Shown here in pieces: positions 11,801 through 21,736 of a stretch of 64,000 nucleotides of DNA. A model generated the notes under the pieces. The model searched no databases. It was not told where the DNA came from and worked only from the letters and a program-made list of their open reading frames with translations. The DNA is from Schizosaccharomyces osmophilus (lineage: Eukaryota > Ascomycota > Schizosaccharomycetes > Schizosaccharomycetales > Schizosaccharomycetaceae). Location of the stretch: assembly GCF_027921745.1 (NCBI RefSeq), contig NC_079238.1:3348001-3412000 (forward strand), written 5' to 3'. Position 1 is the stretch's first letter. Every line of letters begins with the position of its first letter. The position numbers and the translations under genes are program-made.

Positions 11801-11980
11801 TTTCCAAAAGGTAATATAGCCGATTGGGAACAACTTCCTGATTATGTCAAGGAAGGCTTAAGAGGTGTTCCTGTTGAATGGTATGACGATGTATTTAAGA
11901 AGATTTTCCCTCATGTCAACATTGAGGAATGTAACAATCTTTGGCCTACTTTAATGACTAGTGCTTCTAGTCAAAAGTAG
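8852..11980 (+). CDS. lon1: Mitochondrial ATP-dependent Lon protease
   Basis: Lon (Lon1/Pim1) is the homo-oligomeric ATP-dependent serine protease of the mitochondrial matrix that degrades misfolded proteins and supports mtDNA maintenance. The single exon encodes 1042 aa (S. pombe about 1067). The order is a presequence (MITRLSRACLRRSG), a charged Lys/Ser/Glu-rich linker to about residue 145, the Lon N-domain from about 152 (LLALPIVRRPLFPG), AAA+ Walker A GPPGVGKT (557-564), Walker B LILIDEIDK, and the Lon protease domain with the dyad Ser927 (KDGPSAG) and Lys970 (REKAVAAK). An acidic insertion of about 60 residues separates the AAA+ and protease domains, as in yeast Pim1. The position fits SPAC22F3.06c. 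Confidence 0.97.
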   Translation: MITRLSRACLRRSGANRWKSELYHNPSFSSQFSTSCIALHPNIGPFRYSQALSRGKDSKNEKVPKNDSETKKSPSSENESSKQKELQSHKQTLKKNPERKKDEENTEAIKTFVRSSSSNAKDEKEQANDSFSLETSGKKKDTSKNAIPEVYPQLLALPIVRRPLFPGFYKAIVTKDPSVSEAIKELIKKRQPYIGAFLHKDENADTDVITDVNQVYPVGVFAQITSIFPTKNAGETALTAVLYPHRRIRITELMPPKVHITPSADSKELKQADGSEELTTADNSKGDSKLESTASMLQDYNVSVVNVENIHNLPFNRQNPVIKALTGEIMSTFKEIATLSHIFREQIANFSISTGTNNVFDEPARLADFTAAVCSTALQDLQGVLEAQNIEERLEKALIILKQELINAQLQSKISRDVEQKLSQRQKEFILMEQMKGIKRELGHDDPKEALLNEFRRRAEETEMPEHVNKVFKEELSKFQHLEPMAAEYNVTRNYLDWITQLPWGKKSSENFNIQYARDILDRDHYGLKDVKDRILELVAVGKLRGTMQGRIICLVGPPGVGKTSVGKSIASALNREFFRFSVGGLTDVAEIKGHRRTYIGAMPGKVVQALKKVQTENPLILIDEIDKVGKSHQGDPHSALLELLDSEQNSAFLDHYMDMTLDASSVLFVCTANTVDTIPPPLLDRMELIEVSGYVEAEKLHIARDYLIPQTKKNCGLKDANVTMSDNAIRGLIQFYCHESGVRNLKKSIEKIFRKTSFQIVQNIGDKKEGPVKEAQESSTNKEHDEAGSTDQTADSSSVVPLDVPNEIKVDIDEKDLIDYLGPPIHTSPRLYDRTPNGVVMGLAWTPMGGVPLYVETIVKNNLSAASAPSLERTGQLGDVMKESSELSYSFCKSFLSKNFPKNRFFEHARLHMHCPEGSISKDGPSAGITMATSLLSLALSTPVPATTAMTGELTLTGKVLRIGGLREKAVAAKLSGIKEILFPKGNIADWEQLPDYVKEGLRGVPVEWYDDVFKKIFPHVNIEECNNLWPTLMTSASSQK

Positions 11981-12510
11981 TCCTCATTTTTTGTACAAAG
12001 ACGATGTTCTTGTCATTTTATATAGCTTACGAACTTTTATTTCCTTTGTTTACTGTTCATGAATAGAGATAGTAATGCTAATGATCCAAACTTTGCGGAG
12101 TCGAAAGAATATTATAATGTAAATTCTATTTTTTTGATCTTGTTCCTTACGTGCTGTTTTTACGGTAGAAGACTGTTCCATTATTTGCAGATTGTTGAAC
12201 GCTCTTCGCTTGACCAACCAAAGACTCGACCAAGTTAACTCGTAATGTTATAGAGTCTTTACCAATTAGCTTATTAACTTTGAAATAGTCATCGATTACA
12301 GATTTGTTTGAGAAAATCCAAATTTTCAAACAAGGCTTACTTTACACTAACACCCTGAATTCAACCTAATATTTTAGAGGTATTGTATTAAAATATTTGC
12401 TGTATAAAGCCAAAAGAAGGAAAGTATAACTTATTGGATAGCTTCAAAAGCACCTTGAAGCATAATTGCTTTACTGTAAACAACCTTGCACCGTAAATAA
12501 TAAGAATCCA
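11981..12510. other. Intergenic, lon1 to alp41
   Basis: 530 bases with the lon1 3' region and the alp41 promoter. I see no other gene. Confidence 0.6.
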
Positions 12511-13312
12511 ATGGGTTTATTAACTATACTGCGAAAGCAGAAGTGGAAAGAAAAAGAGGCTAGAGTCTTATTGCTGTATGAATTTGTTAAGCAGTAAAAA
12601 TAATAAAAAAGACCAAAGACTGACCATCTACTAAGAGGTTTAGACAATGCAGGCAAAACGACTATCCTAAAGCGCCTTTTAAACGAAAACGTATTTTAAA
12701 CCGAGATTTGCTCCTTAATTTTAACTAAATATTTAGACAATTACGGTGTCCCCTACGTTTGGTTTTCAAATACGTACTATAAATGTAGAAGGGCTGCATT
12801 TGACAATCTGTAAGTCGGTTAGAATACTGAAAAACCTAGGTTTTCTAATATAGCAGGGGATATAGGAGGTCAGAAAACGCTACGAAGTTTTTGGAAAAAT
12901 TATTTTGAGTCAACAGAGGCCATTGTTTGGGTCGTAGATAGCCTTGATGAATCAAGGTTACTAGAATGCAAACATCAATTACATGAACTTTTGTTAGAAG
13001 AAGTAAGCTATCATTTGGTTGACGAGAAGCTAAATATTTTCTAAGAAATTACTAAATATAAGCCTGTTAATTCTGGCTAATAAATCCGATGCTGCTGGCT
13101 CTTTGGACGCCAAGACAATTGAGCAAGTATGCTGCATCTTCATTTCCTTGTCTTGCTAACTTCGTTTAAAGCTATTACATTTAGATGAACTGAAATCCAG
13201 ACACTACTGTATTCTTTCAGTTTCTGCTATAACTGGTGACGGTATTCAGGAAGCTATAAATTGGTTAGCTTCTGATTTAAGAGAAAGTAAAATGGGCATT
13301 CTATCAAATTGA
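12511..13312 (+). CDS. alp41: Arl2-type small GTPase Alp41
   Basis: Alp41 is the fission-yeast Arl2 orthologue, a GTPase that works with the tubulin-folding cofactors in microtubule biogenesis. The gene has six exons: 12511-12575, 12636-12690, 12737-12809, 12857-13002, 13046-13126 and 13172-13312, encoding 186 aa, the same length as remembered for S. pombe. The five introns are 43-60 nt. The protein starts MGLL (Gly2 for possible lipidation) and has P-loop GLDNAGKTT (23-31), switch II WDIGGQ (65-70) and NKSD (125-128) where many Arl proteins have NKQD. Intron 3 ends TAGCAG; only the CAG restores the switch II tryptophan. All exons are short, so the gene is invisible to ORF calling. It is convergent with mug62. 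Confidence 0.95.
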
Positions 13313-13472
13313 TAAAAGCCAAGAAACTCAACTCACCTATGGTGCTTTCACTGTTAAAGTAGAAGTCGTTGCTTCTTTGAGAATGACTAGACGATGTTTC
13401 CTGACTTATCGAAAAGATCTTGGCTATATTTCTTCAGAAAGTCAGTTATTATGATAATGAAACCAATCATTC

Positions 13473-16400
13473 TTACATTCTACCTGCGACCCATTTTTTC
13501 AACATATCGCTTCGTCTTTTTTCTCCTGTAGCCCAACGCAACAATACACCTCGAGGAACAAATGCAACCTTATCAACTATAACTTTGTGCGTTACCAAAA
13601 CGGTAGAAACTATAGTTGGGACAAGACTTGTAAGTCTTTGCATATTACTGACTTCAACTAGCAACGTAAATTGATCCGCTGCCTTGAAAGCCATACTGTT
13701 CTTTGTTAATCAAAAAGTTTCTTTAAAATTTGACTTACCATCCTTCTCTACAAATGTTAGGATGTACTTGTTCAACCGTTTCTTCGATGTCCGAGGCAAA
13801 ATGGTTCAAACCGTTCTGTTCGAATGTGTTCCAAATTGCGCCCAAAACGTATAGTATTTTTGAAAATTTCTCAGAACTCTCCGAATCCAACGATTTAGGA
13901 TGAATAAACCCTAAATATCCAGATCTGAAATGCTGTTTCTTTAAGTTTTCTTCAGTAAGTAATTCAGATCCGACATTCCGTTGATCAAAAGCGCAATACG
14001 ACCCGCGCCTTGCAGCAATCCAAACTTCTCCCACTTCTCCTTCATTACAAATGCGTTTCGATTCAGGATGAACTACACAAACATCGTTATGCAAACAATT
14101 CTGTCAATGGTTAGTAACTTCATACAACTATTCCAATCAACTTACAGCCCCCAAACCATATATAGTAATTCCTTTCTTATGGTTGTTGCTTTTCGATGTA
14201 ATGAATCCCTTTTTTAAATCATTAGTGTCAAAATCGCCTTTCATATCATTAATGCCTTGTTCATCACACCAGCAAATTAATGGGTTGAGTGGGTGACAAT
14301 AAGCAAGTTTTATCATTTCAGTTTTAAGATTTAATCGAAACATATTATCAATAATTGTTGTCACTGATAATGTTAGCATAAGGACTAATCTTAAGTCTTA
14401 CCTTTTGAAGTTTCAGGCTTTTCGTAACAAGGAACAATAATACATTTTATCATATCGTTTAATCCTTCGTATTCACAGATTTCAGTTTTCTCGAGAGTAT
14501 TTAAAAGATAGTTCAAAGGCAAGACAGCTTTTGATACACGCTTTTCTAACATTGTTTGAAGAGTGTTATTTTCACGGCAGTGACTGCCAGAGCCATTCAC
14601 AAGGACCGTCGGTAAACCTGGAATTATTAGTTCGAGAAATTGCATTCAATTGTTTACCTGTGTATACGCCCAAAAGTGCTGTATGAAGCAAGCCAATCCC
14701 TGACCCAAACTCAATACCACCTAGAAGAGAAGAATCGTTATCATCAAGAATAAATTCCTTTTGCTCTCGACAATAATGCAACAAATCAAAGTGTGAAAAA
14801 TTAACGGAGAAAGTAGAGCCATCAGTCAGTCTGCTGACAGCTACCAAAACAACCTTTTCCTTGTTATTTTGTTCTTTCGCTATCTTTGAAACTAACTTTT
14901 TTAATGGTCTCTTTGCCGCAGGCAGGTAATTCGTATTGTATATCTTGGGAACCTTCACTCGTTTTTCGTTACACACTTGCTGTAAGTGATGAAAACTATC
15001 ACGAGATTTAATATTAATGAAAGTGCCATCGTCGAGTAGAATACAATTAGCACGGAACTGATCGCACAAAAGTATAATTTCTTCGATATCCTTTATGACA
15101 TGATTTACAGAGTGTATTTGTAAAGGAATAGCACATATCCCCAGAAAAAAACATCCATAGAGGGCAACCACAAATTCATAAGGATCATTATACACTAGCA
15201 AAGCGTATTGTTTTCGCCTAATTTTGATAGTCGTTTGCATATACTCAATCAAAGAAGCAACTTTGTTTTCAAACGCTTTCCAACTTATGTTAATACTTTG
15301 TTTGAGAACAGGTTCGCAAACAACAAAGGAAAGACCATCCGATGACTTTGATGTTCTATTTTTGAAAAAATCCAATATCGTAAAATAGTTGAGTAAGTGA
15401 TCAGTAGCTCTACTCAGTATATGATTTGGTTTAGAACAAGTCATAAATTGCTTATTCCGATTTTCTAAGAAACTTATCCTTTCAATTTCTAGTTCTTTGG
15501 ACCATATGCATTTTGTAACAGCCGCATTAGAAATAACGCCAGGAAGTGTAGTCTCTAAAAAAAACCTGTAATAATTTACCGGTAGTGTGCCAGATAGAAA
15601 AGAAACTTTGCAATTTTCCGGACTAATTGTCTGACTTTCAGAACAACGAGTTCTGGGGAGCGATTTAGACGGGGTTATTAAAACGCATAAAACATCTATA
15701 CCAAACACAGTTTTCATGATGTTGTGAGTACTTTCTGCAATGTTACTCAAAGAATCCGTTAAAGAATAATCATCTTCAATCGTGTTCAAAAGATGAACAT
15801 AAGATTGTTTTAGCAAAGGACTCTCAAGTATTATCACTGGATGAGCATAATCGTTTATTCTCAGGTCAATAACAACCCCATCAAAAATCCAAGGAATAAG
15901 ATTGATCAATGTTTTAATCAAATAGAAAGAATGGTATGTTCTGCTTTCTATACTTACCAGACCCTCTTCTAGGACCTGCTTGCTTAGCTGGAGTTGCTCG
16001 TTTTCATAACCAAGAATAAATATTTTCTTATTATACAAAAATCCTTTAAGCCCAGAGTCAAGGAAAACATCGCTAGCTTGGCCAGAGTCGATGCTTACTT
16101 TATGTGAGGCATCTGACGCATTCCCTTCTTCCAAATAAATAGGAAGACAATCCGAATAAACCCATAAATTACCAATTTTTCCTTCCTCGCATATTTCTTG
16201 AGTTGGATTGCTAACTATGGCAACTGAAGACTCTGGAATCGGATACCAAAAAGGAGATAAGCAAAGTACATCGTTTGTGGAATACTTTCCTATATCGAGA
16301 AAAGGAATAATGTCGACCAATCCTTTCTCAATAGATTCGCGCAGGACAAGTATTTCTTGGTGCGAGTCGTTCTCTTCAGTTGTTTCCATATGTTGCTCGT

Positions 16401-17982
16401 TAGAATTAATCATCCAATCTTTGAATGAGACTGGAATCCCTCCAAACTTTTGCAGGCAAAGTAGAGGAGAAATCACCTCTTTTGAATTCGTATTACCTAA
16501 AGGATATAGCCACCTGTCCGACGCGATCATCTTAAATTCTGGGTCGACAACCGTACATTCCACCATGCAGAGCTTAAGATTCGAAAGATCAGGAATGTAA
16601 TTTTTCTTGTAATGTAGTGTAGGCAGTGGATCTTCTTGGTAATTATAAATTGTTTGCTTTAAGCTTGCATAATCGAAAAGCGCATGGCTAACCCGATACT
16701 TACTTAAAATGTATACCAATAAACCCGGCGTTTGTAACACTTCCGTTTCACAAAAAATCGTTTGATACCCAGAAAACAAGGCATTGAAGACGCCCATAAT
16801 GAGACCTAGCATATTATACGGCTGGAAGTTGGTCATAAAATTATCTTCAGCAGATTGCAAATCGACAGATGCGCATTTCTGTCGACTTGCAGGGTGGGTT
16901 ATTATCGAGGAAGTGAGACATTTCACTTGGTTCATAATAGTATGATGTTTATAAATTGCTTTCGTGGGATGTGATGGTGACTCAAATATATAGTCAATGA
17001 GAGCGACATCCTGAGGAGACGGCTTAAAAGTTAACTGAGAATTCACTTCGAGCTTGTAATGAATGAAATCAGTGGATTTCCACCATTCAATTTCATCTTT
17101 GCTTCCTAATTCAGAATCCTTCACAAAAATTCGGAAAGTAGATTCGGTAGTAAAAGCAACTTTGACTTTCTCATTTTTTACAACACACGCTAGTTGATGC
17201 AACGACAAGGATGGATGAACTGGGAGAACGATGAGACCCAGAAGGAGGCAACCAAATAAGCTTATAAGGTATTCAGCCAATTCGAGTTTTCGATAGTACA
17301 GGATCACCTTCGTACCTGGTAATAAGCCAACTTGCTTTTTCACAACCTTTGCAAACCGAGAAACCTTATTAGTGAATTTTTCCCAGGAGAATTGTGATAT
17401 TTCTCTTCCTTTCTTGTCCAAAAAAATGTGGGCAACAGCTTTTGGGCTAATATGACTACGATAAGAAAGGACATCGGTAATCGTTTGGAAATTCATCATT
17501 GAATAGGAGGGATTTTTAGGATCATTAATTTCAAACTTCGCTTTTCTTTGAACAGTGTACTGTAAATGAGGATTCTGCTTCGTAGAGAAAATGTCCTTAA
17601 CCAGCTTTCGCGAAATTTTTTTCGTCAATGCAAACTTTTTGAAACGAATCTCTTCTTCATCAATTTTCAAGATAAGATTCATTTGATTTTTGTTGAATTG
17701 ATTCATGACATCTTGGGATTTTGAATTTACAGTTGGATGAATCTTTATGTTTTCAATTTTTTTTGTGAATTGAATGGTTATGTTTTCGTTTAACTAGACA
17801 GGAGTTAGACAAAGATTAGAAGCCAAGTATACCTTTTGAGAAACTGTATTGTTTGCCGACTGTAGTAATTTCGATAGTTCAAACGGTTTTTCTTCTTCTT
17901 TTTCTTCTTCTTCGACAAATGCATCCTCAATTGCATATAAAGGAGTTTTCTTATGAAATGCAAACAGATTTTTGAAGCTCAT
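13473..17982 (-). CDS. mug62: DIP2-like protein Mug62 with two adenylate-forming-type domains
   Basis: Mug62 belongs to the DIP2/Cps1 group: two tandem AMP-binding (fatty-acyl-AMP-ligase-like) modules in one large protein. Exons in transcript order are 17982-17833, 17793-14658, 14617-14402, 14363-14146, 14100-13739 and 13695-13473, encoding 1434 aa (S. pombe about 1428). The ATG at 17982 is chosen; an in-frame TTG at 18009 is not a start. The N-terminus has an acidic stretch (FVEEEEKEEEKPF). Module 1 starts near FQTITDVLSYRS and module 2 near ATDHLLNYFTILDFF. The usual Ser/Thr/Gly-rich P-loop is degenerate (FESPSHPTKAIYKHHT in module 1, SRLTDGSTFSVNFSH in module 2), so ligase activity is uncertain. 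In S. pombe it is named for meiotic upregulation; an exact FLEX site lies just upstream here. Confidence 0.93.
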
Positions 17983-18039
17983 ATTGGTATAACTTTCGTG
18001 TAGGAACAATCTCTGTTATGCATAAGTGTTGTATATTTT

Positions 18040-18050
18040 GTAAACAAACA
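18040..18050 (+). promoter_or_regulatory. FLEX-type (Mei4 forkhead) site upstream of mug62
   Basis: GTAAACAAACA is an exact match to the FLEX core bound by the meiotic forkhead factor Mei4. It lies 58 bases 5' of the mug62 ATG. An E-box-like CACGTG follows at 18054-18059. The motif is seen; its use is inferred. Confidence 0.5.
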
Positions 18051-18537
18051 ATTCACGTGGGCTATGCAGTGCACTTTTTTTGCAAGCAATCGCTTTAAAG
18101 ACAACTTGTAATAAACTTATTGATTAAATAAAACATCAACAAATCATAACAAGCAGCCATATAATGCTTATAACTTGGATGGTAACAAAAAAAACAAAAC
18201 AGCACCGACTTAATTTGAATGTAAATAGCAGTAAATATAACCTCAAGTGAAATTAAACTTTCAGCTTGTTACACGTTTACTATGAACCACCGAGATATAG
18301 ACGGTTTTATAGGAACAGTTTGTATAAAAGGCAAGAAAACTAGGAACAAGTCGAAAACCGGCTTTTCTCTTTCAATGAATTCATGTACAACCTTTTAAAG
18401 GAGTAACTGTTAGCTATTAACATACAAAAATCTAGCGACGAAAAGTGAGATGAAATTTACTGAAACAAGTCTGTTGATAGTAACAAGCTGTCAATATGCG
18501 CAAAAATTAGAATTGTAGAGAAATGCAAAAACTAGAT
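18051..18537. other. Intergenic between mug62 and the tRNA gene
   Basis: About 490 AT-rich bases forming the mug62 upstream region and the region past the tRNA 3' end. I see no ORF or repeat. A short oligo-A run before 18530 provides the T-run terminator of the tRNA gene on the minus strand. Confidence 0.5.
18526..18530 (-). terminator. Pol III T-run terminator of the tRNA gene
   Basis: On the minus strand a run of five T lies about eight bases past the tRNA 3' end, the standard RNA polymerase III stop. Confidence 0.6.
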
Positions 18538-18619
18538 TGCATCTACCAGGGATCGAACCTGGGACCGTCTGCGAACATATCATGTAAAGCAGAAATCATA
18601 ACCACTAGACTACAGATGC
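18538..18619 (-). tRNA. tRNA-Val(UAC) with 9-nt intron
   Basis: On the minus strand the acceptor arms GCATCTG and TAGATGC pair over seven positions (one G-T). The T arm is CCAGG-TTCGATC-CCTGG, and the anticodon stem is TCTGC/GCAGA. The stem encloses 16 nt instead of 7. Placing a 9-nt intron after position 37 (TGATATGTT, 18565-18573) leaves the loop TT-TAC-A-C, so the anticodon is UAC (Val). The total is 82 nt including the discriminator A; CCA is not encoded. A TATATA element lies about 30 bases upstream, as is usual in fission-yeast tRNA genes, and a T5 run follows the 3' end. The isoacceptor depends on this intron placement. Confidence 0.88.
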
Positions 18620-18645
18620 TTTACGACAATAGCTATTTGTTAAGT

Positions 18646-18655
18646 GTATATAAGA
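18646..18655 (-). promoter_or_regulatory. TATA element upstream of the tRNA gene
   Basis: TTATATACAC on the minus strand, about 27-36 bases 5' of the tRNA. In S. pombe, Pol III transcription of tRNA genes depends on an upstream TATA box near -30, so the position fits. Confidence 0.55.
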
Positions 18656-19568
18656 AAAAACAAATCTGTATTTTGTGCATTCATATAAATGCGTTGGTTG
18701 ACGAACCGCATACAATGGAATGTAAATAAACATGAATGCAATTAGCTAAGGATAGAATAAAAATTATTCTTTTGAATTTGAATTTGAAATCTCCTACAAG
18801 TAAGTGCTGTATTGAAGCTAAGAAAAGATATTATTGAATAGTGTCCTCAATGAACATCTTACAACGTTTCTATAAGTGAAGTGCGAAAGCAAAAGGCGCT
18901 TGAAATTTAATTTGTGTTCCTTTGTTATTAGGAAAGCAAGGAAGAGCATAATGTCAATTTTTTTAGTTGGTTCTTTATGCTTTCGTATTTTCTTCCTTTG
19001 TAAATAGTACGCTGTCTGAGCCGATTAACAGATGCAAGGGATACCTGAATTGCTGACTTGTATTAACTTACACTAAATACATCATCTACTTCGTTGACTT
19101 ACTTTACTTTACACTGGCTTACTGGTTTTAAATATGGTAAACAAAGAAGCAACATACAAAGTATTTCTACAGCAACAAGGAGAAGCTATAGTTTAATATT
19201 ATTTACTACTTAAATTCTAAAACGTTTTTAATTTTGATGTTTCATTGCAGGCTAAATTACTTGGAGAATCGTACCATTTCTAAGATATCGCAGTCTTGCA
19301 CACACTTAAAATAACGACGCGCCAGTCTTCCCTCCAACCACCACCTCCTTTCCAAAAGAGTATTCTTTTTTAAATTACCTGAATCGATATTCTTTGGTCT
19401 TTTCATTGATTCAGGATTTTCTTTCTTTTTAGAACCACTTCTTTCGGTCGTTCAACCTGATTCTTGTCAAGAAAGATATAACTAAAGAACTCGTTACCTA
19501 TCACATTTACAGTATAGTAAACGCATTATAGAATTCCCGTTACTCCCCTATTTGAAAACTAATAGACC
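18656..19568. other. Intergenic and erg6 upstream region
   Basis: About 910 bases. I see no coding exon. It must hold the erg6 promoter and 5' leader; the pyrimidine-rich part near 19,330-19,450 may be leader sequence. I did not find a convincing sterol-response (Sre1-type) element. Together with the tRNA gene this interval contains the inferred junction between a chromosome I-type block and erg6/uvi31. Confidence 0.5.
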
Positions 19569-20699
19569 ATGGCCGCCTCAGCCTCTGCTATAAATCAAGA
19601 TCAAGAGTTATCCCGCCGTTTGCACGGAAAAGACGGTGAAAACAAAACCGGACTTTCTGCTATTGCTTCTAAAGATATTGAGGAACAAAAGAAGAAGCTT
19701 TCGGAATACTTTCAATTCTGGGATAAGGGCTACGATGATGAATCTCAAGGTGACCGCGATATCCGTGTAAATGACTATAAGAAATTGGTTAACAACTACT
19801 ATGACTTGGCTACTGATTTGTATGAATATGGCTGGTGTCAAAGCTTCCATTTCTCTCGCTTCTATAAAGGAGAAGCTTTTGCTCAAAGTATTGCACGACA
19901 TGAGCATTATTTAGCTCATCGTATGGGAATCACCCATAATTCTCGCGTTTTGGACGTGGGTTGCGGTGTTGGTGGTCCTGCTCGAGAAATTACTGAGTTT
20001 ACTGGATGTAATATGGTGGGGTTAAACAATAATGATTATCAAATTTCTCGTGCCGTTAATTATGCAGCTAAACGTAATCTTGACAAGAAGCAGGTTTTCG
20101 TGAAGGGCGATTTTATGAAGATGCCTTTTGATGACAACACGTTCGACTTTGTCTATGCCATCGAAGCTACCGTTCACGCTCCAAGTTTGGAAGGTGTTTA
20201 CAGTGAAATCTTCCGTGTTCTTAAACCAGGTGGTGTTTTCGGTGTATATGAGTGGGTCATGTCTGATGACTATGATAGCACTAATCCTGAACACCGTAGA
20301 ATTGCTTATAATATTGAAATTGGTGATGGTATTCCCCAAATGGTACGCAAATCCGATGCTTTGGAAGCATTTAAGAAGTCTGGTTTTGAGGTTCTTGACC
20401 AGGAGGACTTGGCTGAAAATGACAACCTTGAGTTACCTTGGTATTATCCTATCACAGGTGACGTTACCAAATCCCAGAATGTATGGGATTTTATAACCGT
20501 TTTCCGTACAACCACTTTGGGTAAGTTTATTACCCGTCATAGCGTCAAGGTTTTAGAACGGTTAGGTATGGTTAGCAAAGGTACTAGCGAGGTGAGTGAT
20601 ACCCTTGCGATTGCACAAGAGGGTTTAATTGAGGGTGGTGAAAAGAAGTTGTTTACTCCCATGTTTTTAATGATTGGTAAGAAACCAGAAAAGGCTTAA
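19569..20699 (+). CDS. erg6: Sterol 24-C-methyltransferase Erg6
   Basis: Erg6 transfers a methyl group from S-adenosylmethionine to C-24 of zymosterol in ergosterol synthesis, on ER and lipid-droplet membranes. The single exon gives 376 aa, the usual length. The SAM-binding motif VLDVGCGVGGPARE is at about residues 127-140, preceded by the Erg6 signature YEYGWCQSFHFSRF and followed by GLNNNDYQISRA. The sterol-methyltransferase C-terminal domain starts near KSDALEAFKKSGFEV. It is convergent with uvi31 285 bases downstream, the same pair as SPBC16E9.05/.06c in S. pombe, which is on another chromosome from the flanking genes. Codon use is like the neighbours and gives no sign of foreign origin. 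Confidence 0.97.
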   Translation: MAASASAINQDQELSRRLHGKDGENKTGLSAIASKDIEEQKKKLSEYFQFWDKGYDDESQGDRDIRVNDYKKLVNNYYDLATDLYEYGWCQSFHFSRFYKGEAFAQSIARHEHYLAHRMGITHNSRVLDVGCGVGGPAREITEFTGCNMVGLNNNDYQISRAVNYAAKRNLDKKQVFVKGDFMKMPFDDNTFDFVYAIEATVHAPSLEGVYSEIFRVLKPGGVFGVYEWVMSDDYDSTNPEHRRIAYNIEIGDGIPQMVRKSDALEAFKKSGFEVLDQEDLAENDNLELPWYYPITGDVTKSQNVWDFITVFRTTTLGKFITRHSVKVLERLGMVSKGTSEVSDTLAIAQEGLIEGGEKKLFTPMFLMIGKKPEKA

Positions 20700-20983
20700 G
20701 AAGCTTAATTTTACTATTCATAAATAATGCGTCTGACAAATCATGAAACGCTGTACACCCTTTATATCAGTTATACCAAAATAGACCTGATTAATATACA
20801 TCATTAGTTGCTTTGCACTTGTATAGTTATCATTGCTTTTTCTTTTTTCTTTCAACGTGTAATTTCTACAATACTATAATTTTAAGCTTCGCATCATTGC
20901 CCACAGTTACTCTCTAATATTTAAAATTTAACAAAACCTATTAGCTTCATTCATCGTACATTTAATGTTACTCAGGATGTAGT

Positions 20984-21298
20984 CTATTGCTTTTCGAGTT
21001 CTTGAGGAGTCTTCGCAGAGGTTATTTGCAAAGCATGTAGTCCGTTTTCAAACTCATCTTTTAAAGATGAGTAAACCAGGCGATGTCGTGCGACCCTTGT
21101 TAGCCCTGTAAATTTTGGCGATATTATGTTCAATCGAAAGTGTGTTTCGTTTTTTTCTTCTAAACCTTTCATCGCCGCATGATGGGCGTGTTTGTAACTG
21201 TCGTTATACAACTCAATATTTCTGGCCTCTAATTCCTTACTTAAGGTGTTAAAAATTCGATCATGTCTGGACATGTTGTGAAGAAGCCGTTTGATCAT
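20984..21298 (-). CDS. uvi31: BolA-family protein Uvi31
   Basis: BolA proteins partner monothiol glutaredoxins in iron-sulfur handling; S. pombe uvi31 was named for UV inducibility. The single exon encodes 104 aa (S. pombe about 102). The BolA domain fills most of it: the helix LEARNIELYNDSYKHAHHAAM, the strand ETHFRLNIISPKF, then the signature LTRVARHRLVYSSLKDE, with the invariant His in RHRLVY. The ATG at 21298 gives MIKRLLHNMSRHDRI, which could be a weak mitochondrial targeting sequence; a second Met at residue 9 is also possible. It is convergent with erg6. Confidence 0.93.
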   Translation of the reverse strand: MIKRLLHNMSRHDRIFNTLSKELEARNIELYNDSYKHAHHAAMKGLEEKNETHFRLNIISPKFTGLTRVARHRLVYSSLKDEFENGLHALQITSAKTPQELEKQ

Positions 21299-21736
21299 AA
21301 AATTAATTTTAATAATCTATTTCCTTAATAAAATTTATAAGGAACGTTATTTTATAAAACCTCAAAGGTTAAACAATCGTTATCTCTCAAACACACTTTT
21401 ATTCTTAGAAGGTATATGTACAAGGAATGTGAAGATATAAATACTAAGCTTGACAGTGACTATTCAGTACTAAATAAAGAAACCACATAATTTATTAATT
21501 TTATAGTTTTACTACTTGTACAAGACATTCAATTAAGTCATAATAAGTGACTTTTCAATGCTTTTTCAAAAACTACTGAATAAGGTCTCTTGGCTTGATA
21601 GATAGCTTTTGCAAAACATAGCCATCATTAACTAAAAATTTTGTAGTCTATTCAGACAAAGATATCGTTTCGAAAAAAGGGATTCTTCATTAAGTTAACT
21701 AGTATACAGTGATAAATTATCGTAGTCCATTTGGTT
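21299..21736. other. Intergenic, rad15 3' end to uvi31
   Basis: 438 bases containing the uvi31 promoter and the rad15 3' region. I see no gene. The second inferred synteny junction (uvi31 to rad15) falls in this interval. Confidence 0.55.

Noticed and set aside
16208-16600. 130-codon plus-strand ORF opposite mug62
   Set aside because: It is antisense to a well-supported exon and has no protein features of its own; a shadow frame.
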